Part shown: piece by piece, positions 45,680 through 54,844 of the stretch
How positions within the stretch are numbered: the first letter of the stretch is position 1
Layout: every line of letters begins with the position of its first letter
NCBI RefSeq assembly: GCF_030381805.1
Contig: NZ_JAUDRH010000005.1
Location: 372,001 to 436,000, forward strand
Length of the DNA stretch: 64,000 bases
Direction of reading: 5' to 3'
Origin: Chlorogloeopsis sp. ULAP01
Lineage (GTDB): Bacteria; Cyanobacteriota; Cyanobacteriia; Cyanobacteriales; Nostocaceae
Made by a program: the position numbers and the translations under genes
Notes under the pieces: model-generated
What the model was told of the DNA's origin: nothing
What the model saw: the letters and a program-made list of their open reading frames with translations, nothing else
Database searches by the model: none

Positions 45680-46125
45680 TTTTTCACCCTAAAAAAACAA
45701 CAGTGAAGTGAAATTCTTCCCATTATTAATTTAGAATAAAAGATAAAAATAACTCAAGTAATTTTTGTCAAAAATCAACTTTTTTATCTTTTTTGAAAGT
45801 AAAATAAAAAGGTAAGTTGACTAATTTAGTGTTGTTTGTTGTTGCCACTAAAAAACAAAATTTGCATTTGGTGAAGACAGCGTAAAAGGCTGCTGACCTT
45901 CACCAAGATACTATCTTTAAGTATAGTTAAGTTGTAGTTGCCCTTTTTATTAGGCATTATCTACAAGACTGGAAAAGCTAGACAGTTGTAGGCAATTCCC
46001 AGCATCATAACATTACTTGTAGTACATTAAGTTACTTCTTAGAACTTTAACTATCAGCACTCAAGGTTATTGATTCAACATTTTGAAACCCTTCCTTAAA
46101 AACATCTTTAAGTTTTTACCCTGTA
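45680..46125. other. Spacer between the two Cys-tail genes, no gene seen
   Basis: AT-rich, with stop codons in every frame examined. It probably contains the promoter for peptide B. No hairpin terminator was obvious behind the gene at 46126. Confidence 0.45.
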
Positions 46126-46422
46126 CTAAAAGCAGTTACAACCACGAGGATAGCCAGGTACTGGGCAAGGATAACACCACGCTAGCGTTCCAAGCTTAAT
46201 ATCCGGCTTTGGAATTTCGTTTAACAATCCCATAGGTTGTAGTTCTTTGGCAGTAGTGTTAAATCGAATTGGATGTAGGTCAATTGAACACTGAATTTTA
46301 ATGAATTGGTCTTCTGGAATACCGTATTTTTCAAGTAACTTGGCGAGATCTACTTTTTTCAAGCACTCACGAACTTCTTGGTTAATTTCATCTTTTAACT
46401 GCTGTATATTTTCTTCGTTCAT
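46126..46422 (-). CDS. Small peptide with Cys-rich C-terminal tail (peptide A)
   Basis: 98 residues from ATG 46422; AAGGAG lies 10 bases upstream, so this start is preferred over a longer frame to 46575. The N-terminal part is a charged helix (NEENIQQLKDEINQEVRECL, KKVDLAKLLEKYGI), like a leader or a cytosolic domain, with IKIQCSIDL in the middle. The tail is WCYPCPVPGYPRGCNCF. Leader-plus-Cys-rich-core organisation recalls ribosomally made modified peptides, but no modifying enzyme or exporter gene lies nearby and no known leader family was recognised. It shares its tail with peptide B. Confidence 0.7.
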   Translation of the reverse strand: MNEENIQQLKDEINQEVRECLKKVDLAKLLEKYGIPEDQFIKIQCSIDLHPIRFNTTAKELQPMGLLNEIPKPDIKLGTLAWCYPCPVPGYPRGCNCF

Positions 46423-46606
46423 GATTTTTAATCTCCTTGTGACTTGGGTAATTGTGAACCCATACTGAACTACAAAAAGATATGGCAGCTTTCCAAAATT
46501 TTTCTCAAATTTAAAAATAATTTTGTTATTGTTTCTTGATAAATAAAGAAAGGCAGAAGGAAAGAGGGGAGACAAGGGGACAAGGAGACACGGGGACTAC
46601 TAACCA

Positions 46607-47605
46607 CTAACCAATTAGCTCTACAATTTCCTCTGGTGAGAGTTGTGAAGGGGTGTTCCAGCCAGAACCGCCGACTGTGCGTCGTCCTCCCCAACCTTCA
46701 GCATGGGGATTTTTTATAAGTTCTGCTAAGGTGAGGCGTTCAAAGGTGCTAGAAGTGTAATCGAGGTTGGGAGTTTGGGAATGAGTGGGCAAGCAACCGA
46801 GAGTATATTGAGTACCGCCATTTTTGTGTTCTCGGATTACCAGTGTTTCAGATCGCAGAGCTTGGATATCTGCAATAACTGTCAGACTTTTATAGAAGGC
46901 TCTCGGATCGATATAACGCCCAATTCCTTTGAGGTTGCATATGCCGACTAAGCCGCAAGATGTGGGAATGAGGCGAATTCGCTGTTGTACTATCAACTGC
47001 TGGGCATCGGTTTCCAATTCTTTCAAGTAATTATCTGCTTCTCCTTGTTCACCAGGCCAAGCACGATCGCCTACAGCAGCTGCCATCAACCATTCTGTGC
47101 TTCTTTGGAAAGATATAGACATATAGCGTTCCCAATCTTCTGGCGTCCAAGTTTGCCGATCTGGGGAAAGTTGTAGCTCAGTGGCGATCGCACTGCCGAA
47201 GCTTTTCATTGCAGCCACTGCTTTCAAGGCAAATTCTGCTAAATGATTCAGTTCCTCAGGCACCATGAGATGATCACAATCCCAAGCGATCGCTCGCAGT
47301 CTATCCACAACTTGCGATCGCAAAAGAACTTCGCGAGGCATTTGTACCCAAGCAGCAGCACAGCAAGCATCTGCATCAACTTGCGGGGTGACAATACAAG
47401 TTGGTTGTGTGGTGGCGAAATCCTCAACTAACTTAGTTTTTGGTATGGGCATTTCGTCAATCTGAATCTCAGCACCACCCAGACGATGGTGATCCCAGTG
47501 CAGATCGTCAAAACGAGGTTGCCAACCGGGAACAGTACCATCAACCATAATAATTTGATGGTTTTTGGGAATGTGGCTGAGATTTGTGGTGACAAGGTAG
47601 TGCAT
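46607..47605 (-). CDS. DHH-like phosphoesterase-related protein
   Basis: 332 residues. Residues HQIIMVDGTVPGWQP, DLHWDHHRLGGAEIQ, IVTPQVDADACCAAAWVQM and AIAWDCDHLMVPEEL place Asp and His residues in an order like the DHH phosphoesterase motifs (DHH at about residue 38). The C-terminal half (EHKNGGTQYTLG, GWGGRRTVGGSGW) resembles the substrate-binding GG-rich part of DHHA1 domains. The substrate is unknown and the match is from pattern only. Confidence 0.65.
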   Translation of the reverse strand: MHYLVTTNLSHIPKNHQIIMVDGTVPGWQPRFDDLHWDHHRLGGAEIQIDEMPIPKTKLVEDFATTQPTCIVTPQVDADACCAAAWVQMPREVLLRSQVVDRLRAIAWDCDHLMVPEELNHLAEFALKAVAAMKSFGSAIATELQLSPDRQTWTPEDWERYMSISFQRSTEWLMAAAVGDRAWPGEQGEADNYLKELETDAQQLIVQQRIRLIPTSCGLVGICNLKGIGRYIDPRAFYKSLTVIADIQALRSETLVIREHKNGGTQYTLGCLPTHSQTPNLDYTSSTFERLTLAELIKNPHAEGWGGRRTVGGSGWNTPSQLSPEEIVELIG

Positions 47606-47736
47606 GGAAGAACAGAAAATAAGGCAGAAGGCAAACGGCTAAGAGCAGAAGGAATTCAAAGTACTACAAGTTTATGAACCACTAAACTTAGACTAGCTTT
47701 TTCAAGTAGCAGTCAACTCTGCATTTAGGAGGTCAA

Positions 47737-48555
47737 TTGCTAATTTCATCTGTCCAACTACCCCTACATGGTAGGCGAATTCTTGTTACCGCACCTCGAA
47801 ACTATGCCAGCAGGCTATCAGAACAACTCATAATTCAAGGTGCCTTACCTATATTGATGCCAACTATAGAAACCTGTGTACTAGAAAATTTTGCACAGTT
47901 GGATACCGTACTTCAACAAATAGACGCTTTTGATTGGATCGCTTTCACCAGTAGAAATGGGATTGATGCCTTTTTCCAACGCTTAGAATCTTTGGGGTTA
48001 GATCATCGGGTGCTAAAAAATTGTCGGTTGTCTGCCATTGGTAAGGATACAGAAAGATTAGCGGCTTTTGGAGCCGAAGTAGAATTAACTCCTCAACAAC
48101 CCAGCCCTGAAGGAATAATTGCTGAATTAGCTCAAATTCCAAATATCAAAGAGAAAAGAATTTTAGTGCCAGTTCCGGAAGTTGTTGGCGTACCAGAACC
48201 AGATGTGATTCCTAACTTTGTTGCTGGTTTAAAAAACTTGGGCATGAGTGTGACTCGCGTACCAACTTACATCACGCGGTGTTTAGACAAAAGTTTCTAT
48301 GAGGTAGAGTTAAATCTGATTCGTCAAGGCAAGGTAGACATAATAGCCTTTAGCAGCACTGCTGAAGTAGCAAGTTTTTCGCAAATGTTTACTTCAGAAG
48401 CAGATTATCAACAGTGTGTTATTGCTTGTTTTGGGCCATACACAGCAGCTAATGCTAAAAAACTGGGTGTAAATGTCTCTATCATCGCTCAAGATTACAG
48501 CTCATTTGCTGGATTTGCAGAAGCCATAACCTTATTTTTTGCCACGAACAGATAA
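47737..48555 (+). CDS. hemD: Uroporphyrinogen-III synthase
   Basis: 272 residues. Closes hydroxymethylbilane to uroporphyrinogen III in tetrapyrrole synthesis. Conserved sequence: GRRILVTAPRNYASRLSEQL, FDWIAFTSRNGIDAFFQRLE, CRLSAIGKDTERLAAFGAEV, VDIIAFSSTAEVASFSQMF and IACFGPYTAANAKKLGVNVS. The start is a TTG at 47737 with AGGAGG 4 bases upstream. It belongs with chlM and the cobC-like gene as a pathway theme, not as an operon. Confidence 0.9.
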   Translation: MLISSVQLPLHGRRILVTAPRNYASRLSEQLIIQGALPILMPTIETCVLENFAQLDTVLQQIDAFDWIAFTSRNGIDAFFQRLESLGLDHRVLKNCRLSAIGKDTERLAAFGAEVELTPQQPSPEGIIAELAQIPNIKEKRILVPVPEVVGVPEPDVIPNFVAGLKNLGMSVTRVPTYITRCLDKSFYEVELNLIRQGKVDIIAFSSTAEVASFSQMFTSEADYQQCVIACFGPYTAANAKKLGVNVSIIAQDYSSFAGFAEAITLFFATNR

Positions 48556-49087
48556 TATTTTAGAAGTGTTTGCTCATAAATCATTGCTGAGTTCTGCAAA
48601 AAAGCCTTTAAATCATGAGTTTTTATGTAAAGAATAGTAAACTTTCGCAGAATTTTAACTGATGACATTAGCTGTGCCATTACCAAAAGCTTGAAACCCT
48701 TGCCCCAAGCTAAAAAAAGCGTCTAACTAGGAGATTAGCTATAAAGTGAATCTTCGTGATTCTTCATCTGTTTGCCTCTTTGTTATTCTCATCACAGGGG
48801 TTTTTTCTAGGTATTTTTTCCTACTTTATGGGTGGTTTTTAGTGAAACAAACCTCCTTTTTTAACAAAAAATCCTGAAATCTATATAAATTAATGGTTTC
48901 ATCTATCCACTTCTGGCTTGGACAATTTAGAATGATTCATTGAAAAGTCGCACTGATGAGAGTTACAGGGTTTTTAAGTATAAATACTCTCAAAAACGGC
49001 TTTGTAAATCTCCAAACAGTGATTTCAGTAAAGATGCGTCAAGCCGCATCTGGACACAATCTCAAGTAAACCTTCAAGGAGTTTGAC
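48556..49087. other. Spacer before the HU gene, no gene seen
   Basis: Contains the promoter region of the HU gene. Nothing else is recognisable, although a short T-rich stretch follows hemD. Confidence 0.5.
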
Positions 49088-49372
49088 ATGAATAAAGGTG
49101 AATTAGTTGATGCTGTTGCTGAGAAAGCTAGTGTAACCAAAAAACAAGCTGATGCAGTTTTGACTGCTGCTTTGGAAACCATCATTGAAGCTGTTTCCTC
49201 TGGTGATAAAGTCACCTTGGTAGGATTTGGTTCTTTTGAATCACGGGAACGCAAAGCCCGCGAAGGGCGCAACCCGAAAACCAATGAAAAGATGGAGATT
49301 CCTGCAACTAAGGTTCCTGCCTTCTCAGCAGGCAAACTCTTCAGAGAAAAGGTTGCACCCCCAAAATCTTAG
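49088..49372 (+). CDS. HU-family DNA-binding protein
   Basis: 94 residues. Nucleoid protein that bends DNA as a dimer. MNKGELVDAVAEKASVTKKQ at the start, VTLVGFGSFESRERKAREGR and NPKTNEKMEIPATKVPAFSA with the GKLFREKV end are textbook. AAGGAG precedes the ATG by 6 bases. In heterocyst formers the HU gene (hanA) is needed for differentiation; orthology is not proven here. Confidence 0.97.
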   Translation: MNKGELVDAVAEKASVTKKQADAVLTAALETIIEAVSSGDKVTLVGFGSFESRERKAREGRNPKTNEKMEIPATKVPAFSAGKLFREKVAPPKS

Positions 49373-49415
49373 TAAGTTCTTAGTAAGTTCTGTTTTTTCA
49401 AGGAACACTGTTTCA

Positions 49416-50600
49416 ATGGGGCAAAGAGCACATGGGGGAAATTTAGCTTGGGCATCAGCATTGGCTGGCTGTCCCCCTAGTGCTATTGTTGATTTTTCTG
49501 CCAGTATTAGTCCACTTGGTCCGCCCCGCAGCGTTTTAGCTGCGATTGAGTCTCAATTGGCTAATCTGAGGCACTATCCAGATCCCGATTATCGTGAACT
49601 GAAGTTGGCTCTCAGTCACTTTCATCAACTGCCCCCTGAGTGGATTCTGCCGGGTAACGGTTCGGCAGAATTATTAACACTGGCAGGGAAAGAATTAGCT
49701 GAATTAGCCGCGACAGTTTTAATTACTCCAGCCTTTGGCGACTACTATCGCTCGTTGTCGGCATACAAAGCTAAAGTACTGGAGTTTCCTATTTCTTTAA
49801 ACAGACAAGAAAACTGTTCAACGCCAAGACACGGGCAAATTTCTCCCCCTTCCCCATTTCCCCTCAACCCCATTGCTTGCAAACTTTCAACTGCAAAGCT
49901 AGTTGATATTCCACAGGAAGCCACCGATGGGGGTGGCTCTCCTATTTCTGTGTATCCCGACAAAAGGCATGGCTTACTCCTAAATAACCCCCACAACCCA
50001 ACGGGAAAGTTATTTTCGCGGGAAGCCATTTTGCCTTACCTTGATGAATTTGGCTTGGTTGTAGTGGATGAAGCGTTTATGGATTTTCTGCCTGCCTGTA
50101 AGGAACAAAGCCTAATTGGAGAAGTGCAGAAATATCCAAACTTAGTTGTTTTACGATCGCTAACTAAGTTCTACAGCCTTCCCGGACTAAGATTGGGTTA
50201 TGCGATCGCTCACCCTGATCGTTTGCAGGGCTGGCAGTCTTGGCGCGATCCTTGGCCTGTTAATACTCTTGCACAGGCAGCAGCAATTGCAGCAGTTAGC
50301 GATCGCGAATTTCAACAGCAAACTTGGGCATGGCTACCACCAGTAAGAAATCAATTGTTTGAGGGTTTAGCCAAAATCCCAGGTTTACAACCTTACAAGA
50401 GCGCTGCTAATTTTCTGTTAGTCAGTTCGCAACAGTCTAGTTGCAAGTTGCAAGAGGAGCTACTCAAGCATCACCAGATTTTGATTCGTGATTGTCTGAG
50501 TTTTAAGGAACTTGGCGATCACTATTTTCGTATTGCTGTACGCTTATCTTCAGAAAACCAGCGTTTATTAAATGCGATCGCTTTAGTCAATAATTTATAG
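49416..50600 (+). CDS. CobC-like aminotransferase (L-threonine-O-3-phosphate decarboxylase)
   Basis: 394 residues from ATG 49416 (AGGAA 10 bases upstream); a frame that starts inside the HU gene is not used. PLP-dependent fold-type I enzyme. Family marks: RAHGGNLAWASALAGCPPSA, VDFSASISPLGPP, WILPGNGSAELLTLAGKELA, GLLLNNPHNPTGKLF, VVVDEAFMDFLP and VVLRSLTKFYSLPGLRLGYA with the PLP Lys. The role is the aminopropanol arm of cobamide synthesis; the related HisC enzyme is the alternative. Residues about 131-175 include a Pro/Ser-rich insertion (ISPPSPFPLNP) encoded by a CTCCCCCTTCCCC-type stretch. Confidence 0.8.
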   Translation: MGQRAHGGNLAWASALAGCPPSAIVDFSASISPLGPPRSVLAAIESQLANLRHYPDPDYRELKLALSHFHQLPPEWILPGNGSAELLTLAGKELAELAATVLITPAFGDYYRSLSAYKAKVLEFPISLNRQENCSTPRHGQISPPSPFPLNPIACKLSTAKLVDIPQEATDGGGSPISVYPDKRHGLLLNNPHNPTGKLFSREAILPYLDEFGLVVVDEAFMDFLPACKEQSLIGEVQKYPNLVVLRSLTKFYSLPGLRLGYAIAHPDRLQGWQSWRDPWPVNTLAQAAAIAAVSDREFQQQTWAWLPPVRNQLFEGLAKIPGLQPYKSAANFLLVSSQQSSCKLQEELLKHHQILIRDCLSFKELGDHYFRIAVRLSSENQRLLNAIALVNNL

Positions 50601-50843
50601 CAGTCCTATTTAGGGAATAGGGAACAGGGAATAGGTGAGCAGGGGTGCGGAGGGGACAAGAAAGCAACAGGGGCAGATGGGAGAGATGGGGAAGATGAGG
50701 AAGATGGGGGAGCAACAGACAATTAACTACTAACCACTGTACGGGCGGGTTTAGAAGATAAATTATCTGTTTGAACGGCAAGATTATCAACAAAACCCGC
50801 CCCTACCTATGACCAATGACTAATGACTAATGACTAATAACTA
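50601..50843. repeat. Short tandem repeats
   Basis: Three runs follow one another: GGGAATAGGGAACAGGGAATAG, then GATGGGGAAGATGAGG-type 9-base units near 50677-50710, then ATGACTAATGACTAATGACT heptamers at about 50808-50845. Such runs are the short tandemly repeated repetitive sequences of heterocystous cyanobacteria. Confidence 0.7.
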
Positions 50844-52298
50844 ATGACTGTTGACTACGATGTTGTAATTATTGGTGGTACTCAGGCTGGGCGTTATGCT
50901 GCTCAGATGGCAACCCAATTTAAAGCCAAAGTCGCTTTAATAGAACCAAAATTTAGTTATGAATATATTCATCAGTATGTTTTTAGCGAAATAAGCAAAC
51001 TTGCCCAGCAGTTAAGCAATACTGCCCAATTTGGAATCAAAGCTTTACACTCAGATTCTACAGAAGAATATCAAATATCTTTAACATGGCCAGATGCAAT
51101 GCTATATGCTCAGGGCGTCGCCTCTAATTTAGAAGAACTATACTCACCTGCAATTCTAGCTGCCCAAGGTGTTGATGTTATTCTTGGTGAAGGTGAATTT
51201 CGATCCTCTCCTGATCTGGCATTTGTTGTTGGCGATCGCCTGCTACGCGCACGTACCTATTTACTAGCCAATGGTTCAGTTCCAGTAATTCCAGAGATTG
51301 AAGGATTGCAAAAAACAGGTTTTTTAAACCTATCTCAAATCTGGCAGTCTCTCAATAGTGAGGCACCACCTCAAAATTGGGTTATTCTTGGCGGTGTTCC
51401 CCAAAGCATCCAAGTAGCGCAGACTTTAGCACGCTTGGGTTGTAGCGTGACTTTGATAGTTAGTAGTCCTTTAATTATTGCTCATGCTGATCCAGAAATA
51501 GCTCAACTCCTGCAAGCGCATTTAGAAGCTGAAGGTATACGCATCCTCACACAAACTTCAGTTACTCAAGTCAGGATGATTGAGAACAAAAAGTGGCTTC
51601 AGGCAGGAGATAAGGCAATAGAAACTGATGAAATTGTTGTAGCAACTACACAACACCCAAATGTTGAATCTCTGAATTTGGCAGCAGTGGGTGTAAAGTG
51701 GTATCACCGCCGTTTGGTAGTGAATGAAAAGCTGCAAACGACTAATCACCGTATTTATGCTTGTGGTGATGTGATAGGTGGGTATGACTATCCTCACATT
51801 GCTAATTATGAAGCGAGAATAGCTCTGAAAAATGCTTTATTTTTTAACAGGTATAAAGTTAACTATCAATGTATTGCTTGGGGAGTAATTTCTCAGCCGA
51901 TACTAGCGCAGGTTGGTGTAACAGAGGCGCAAGCAAAACGTCAATATCATCAAGATGAAATTTTAGTTTTAAGGCAATATTTCAAAACATTGGCAGTTGC
52001 TCATATTCAAGAAGAAATTACAGGTATATGTAAATTAGTTGTTCGACAGAATGGAGAAATTCTCGGTGCTTCGATACTGGGAGCGCAAGCTAATGAATTC
52101 ATTAATATCATTGCTCTAGCTATTGCCCAAAAAATTAAAATCTATCAAATAGCTAATTTAGTTTCTATTTTTCCTAGTTTCTCAGAAATTTTAGAACAAA
52201 CGGCACAAGAATGGGACAAGCAAAAATTACAAAGCAATACACTCAAGCAAGAATTTTTGGAAGGTTTCTTTCACTTCCGGCGAAATTGGAATATTTGA
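50844..52298 (+). CDS. NAD(P)/FAD-dependent oxidoreductase without redox Cys pair
   Basis: 484 residues of the two-dinucleotide-binding flavoprotein family related to dihydrolipoamide and mercuric reductases. FAD binding is shown by YDVVIIGGTQAGRYAAQMAT and IYACGDVIGGYDYPHIANYE; NAD binding by WVILGGVPQSIQVAQTLARL. The place of the GGTCLNxGCxPSK redox motif reads KFSYEYIHQYVFSEISK, so there is no disulfide. The C-terminal dimer domain is present. The substrate is unknown. Confidence 0.85.
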   Translation: MTVDYDVVIIGGTQAGRYAAQMATQFKAKVALIEPKFSYEYIHQYVFSEISKLAQQLSNTAQFGIKALHSDSTEEYQISLTWPDAMLYAQGVASNLEELYSPAILAAQGVDVILGEGEFRSSPDLAFVVGDRLLRARTYLLANGSVPVIPEIEGLQKTGFLNLSQIWQSLNSEAPPQNWVILGGVPQSIQVAQTLARLGCSVTLIVSSPLIIAHADPEIAQLLQAHLEAEGIRILTQTSVTQVRMIENKKWLQAGDKAIETDEIVVATTQHPNVESLNLAAVGVKWYHRRLVVNEKLQTTNHRIYACGDVIGGYDYPHIANYEARIALKNALFFNRYKVNYQCIAWGVISQPILAQVGVTEAQAKRQYHQDEILVLRQYFKTLAVAHIQEEITGICKLVVRQNGEILGASILGAQANEFINIIALAIAQKIKIYQIANLVSIFPSFSEILEQTAQEWDKQKLQSNTLKQEFLEGFFHFRRNWNI

Positions 52299-52316
52299 GT
52301 CAATTGATGTCAAATA

Positions 52317-52348
52317 CGGTGCGTTACGCGCTGCTTTAACGCACCCTA
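52317..52348. repeat. GTAGGGTGCGTT dispersed element, copy 2
   Basis: ACGGTGCGTTACGC and TTTAACGCACCCTAC form an inverted element between the oxidoreductase and the convergent DUF3685 gene. Same family as 41127-41154. Confidence 0.65.
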
Positions 52349-52384
52349 CTGGACTGACACTAATAACTAATGACTAATCACTAA

Positions 52385-54166
52385 CTATAACTTTTTATTC
52401 TTCCCTTCCAATAGCGAAACGCTACCAATACCTTGCAGAATCCCACGAACAATTAAACCTAAACCTCGACCAACTATCTGTGTAAGAACGAAGACAACTC
52501 CGCTACCCAAGAAAGATAATAAGGATTGCAAACGAGGTGCGATCGCATCACCAAATTCTAATCCTAAGGTTATGAACAGAGGAATTCCTGAAAGCTCTCT
52601 TAACTCTTGAGTACGAGGAGCATAAATCGAAACTTTAGCGATACCACGTGGAGCAAATACAAATAGTTCATAGCGACTTTCAAAAATTGCCTTTGGTTCT
52701 GTTACATAATTTCTTAGTCGATATTTCCAAGATAAATCATTTCTAAAGCGCTCAATTTCTCGACTAGAAACTAATTTACGGTCATAAAAATTGTGCTTAA
52801 TATCTTCTACATCTGCTAAATAATTTAGTAACGGTTGCATTACACTATTCGCTATTTGAATCAATAGATTTTCTAATAAAATTTCTGCTTGTTCTTTAGC
52901 TTCAAAACTTCCCGCCAGAAAATTTTTATTGTCAACCACTAAATCTGTTTGAAAAAGCAAATAAGCAAATAACTCTCTTACAAGTGGAATTTTATTCAGA
53001 ATTTCTGCTTGTACCACTCCGGCACTTGGTAGTAATACATTCACAATTTCTACAATCGTGTTACCTATTCTGACCCTCGAAAATTTCCCAAAAAACTCTA
53101 TTGTTGCTTCTCGCCACAAGTCATACAATATTTTATTTTTAATTTCAAGTAACTGCTGAACTTCGATTTGAGAACTACGCAGCTCATCTAAGGCGTCAGC
53201 AACTTTTTGCAAAATTATATAAAGTAATTCTCTTTTTTTATCTGGACGCAAAATATCAATCTCTAAAGCAGTATCTGTGACATTTTGCAAAGGATATTGA
53301 AGTTTATTGATACAAGATGCAAATAATGTGGCTTGCAGTGCTCTGGGGCTAAGTAGAGAGGGAGCGTTTTGTGCTTGTGTTAAGTCTGATGGGGCGATCG
53401 CGGTATTGGTGGAAATATTTGTAGGAGATGGTAACTCTTCAAAAAGCCTAGATTGCTTCTGTTCACTGATTTGTGCTCTATCAGGTGTAGTTAATAAATG
53501 ATTAACTAGCCAGCGAGATGTGAGCAATTCTCGTCGCTGCCCGGCTAAGACTGCTCGTTCTAGTACTGTCAGTCCGGGAGTTTGCAAATTTGCTGTTACT
53601 GCTGCTAAATTAGCGTCTATCTGAGCAATTCCTGACGAACGTAAGTTTTCCAATAGTTTAGTAAGGCGTTGAGTGAAAGCAAACCCAGAGACATTCTCCG
53701 TGTCCCCGCGTCTTTGCGTCTTTGCGTCTCTTTGTTCACTCTCATACCAATAGGAATAACCCGTTGCTACTTGTTGGATGGCAGTAACTAACTCGGAAAG
53801 GGGTGTGCCTTTAGGGCAGTATCCATCCACACCAGTAGCTTTGGCTGCCATTAGCAACCCTCGGTCTTGTAAAAAACTCAGAAGCAAAATAGGTAGGTTA
53901 GGATATTGGGTTTTTAATTGCTGGCACAGTTGTAAACCCAACTGCTGACTTTGAATGGAGCGACTATTGCCCAATTCTAAAATAACTATATCTACACTAC
54001 TAGGGTCTTGTGAGGCAAGTGCTGCTAAAGTTTGCAAAACGGCAGTATCTGTTTCCGCTTCCGATACTACTTGTAAGTGAGGAAATTCTTCTAGAGCCAC
54101 CCGTAGTCCCAGTCGGAAGATAGGATCTTGATCAACTAGCAATAATTTCAAAGGGCGATCGCTCAT
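52385..54166 (-). CDS. DUF3685 protein with degenerate receiver domain
   Basis: 593 residues from ATG 54166; the open frame reaches a TTG at 54175. The N-terminal part is a response-regulator receiver (LKLLLVDQDPIFRLGLRVAL, then LPILLLSFLQDRGLLMAAKA and KATGVDGYCPKGTPLSELVT), but the phospho-acceptor Asp is Glu (DIVILELGNSRS). The remaining 400 residues are the cyanobacterial DUF3685 region, ending in a hydrophobic segment (FVLTQIVGRGLGLIVRGIL). Between them is QRDAKTQRRGDTEN, encoded by a dispersed AAGACGCAAAGACGC repeat (53695-53738) in frame. The function is unknown. Confidence 0.85.
   Translation of the reverse strand: MSDRPLKLLLVDQDPIFRLGLRVALEEFPHLQVVSEAETDTAVLQTLAALASQDPSSVDIVILELGNSRSIQSQQLGLQLCQQLKTQYPNLPILLLSFLQDRGLLMAAKATGVDGYCPKGTPLSELVTAIQQVATGYSYWYESEQRDAKTQRRGDTENVSGFAFTQRLTKLLENLRSSGIAQIDANLAAVTANLQTPGLTVLERAVLAGQRRELLTSRWLVNHLLTTPDRAQISEQKQSRLFEELPSPTNISTNTAIAPSDLTQAQNAPSLLSPRALQATLFASCINKLQYPLQNVTDTALEIDILRPDKKRELLYIILQKVADALDELRSSQIEVQQLLEIKNKILYDLWREATIEFFGKFSRVRIGNTIVEIVNVLLPSAGVVQAEILNKIPLVRELFAYLLFQTDLVVDNKNFLAGSFEAKEQAEILLENLLIQIANSVMQPLLNYLADVEDIKHNFYDRKLVSSREIERFRNDLSWKYRLRNYVTEPKAIFESRYELFVFAPRGIAKVSIYAPRTQELRELSGIPLFITLGLEFGDAIAPRLQSLLSFLGSGVVFVLTQIVGRGLGLIVRGILQGIGSVSLLEGKNKKL
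53695..53738. repeat. AGACGCAAAGACGCGGGGACAC repeat inside the DUF3685 gene
   Basis: On the minus strand it reads AGAGACGCAAAGACGCAAAG then ACGCGGGGACACGGAG, a widespread intergenic cyanobacterial repeat. It is in frame and encodes a charged linker between receiver and DUF3685 parts. Confidence 0.7.
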
Positions 54167-54379
54167 ATTCACCAAAATACTGTGACTCTGTATTTGACAA
54201 GTTTGCGGTCACAGCAGCTAGATATCAATATCTCTGATCCCTTTAAAAACACAACCTATTGTTAAAGTGTAGAAGCTGGATCTAATTTTGCCATACAATG
54301 CATCCAAAAATTATGCTAGAAATCGAAAAGTTTCACAGCAGGAAATATTAGAGAGGAGCCAATCAGGGAATAGGATGGC

Positions 54380-54844
54380 TTAAGCGTTTCCCTGTACTGA
54401 TTCAGGTTTATTATCCCGATAGCCGTAAAAATTAATACTGTAATCAGTAATTCTTACTCCTGTTTGTTCTTCTACTTGACGGATGATATCTTCCGGTAAT
54501 GTGACATGAACATCTAAAATTTGATTCGTATCTACACAGTTGATATGACTGTGAGAATCACTGATATTACCGTATAAACGTCCATCACAGTGTTCTATAC
54601 ACTCAATGATGCCACTAGAAGATAAGGCTTCTAGATTTTGATATACAGATGTATGACCGATCGCTTTACCTTGTTGATTAAGGCGATCATATATTTCTCT
54701 GGCAGAAAGGTGCTCTTTTGCTTGCCAAAGTAACTCTAGAATAAAACGACGCTGGCGACTAACGCGCATACCCAAAACTTGACACTGATCAAGAGCATCT
54801 TCCAAAGAACGAATTGGTTTTTTAGAAATTGTGGATTTTTGCAT
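54380..54844 (-). CDS. Fur-family regulator, FurC/PerR-like
   Basis: 154 residues. Winged-helix repressor with metal sensing. The DNA-binding part reads RVSRQRRFILELLWQAKEHL, SAREIYDRLNQQGKAIGHTS and VYQNLEALSSSGIIECIEHC. The metal site SHSHINCVDTNQ keeps His and Cys but lacks a CxxC pair at this point, like the cyanobacterial FurC (PerR) as I recall it, especially in the opening KPIRSLEDALDQCQVLGMRV. Peroxide-responsive control is a family-based inference. Confidence 0.85.
   Translation of the reverse strand: MQKSTISKKPIRSLEDALDQCQVLGMRVSRQRRFILELLWQAKEHLSAREIYDRLNQQGKAIGHTSVYQNLEALSSSGIIECIEHCDGRLYGNISDSHSHINCVDTNQILDVHVTLPEDIIRQVEEQTGVRITDYSINFYGYRDNKPESVQGNA

Noticed and set aside
46126..46575. 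Longer reading of peptide A starting at 46575
   Set aside because: The extra 51 residues lack a ribosome site and look like spacer translation; AAGGAG supports ATG 46422.
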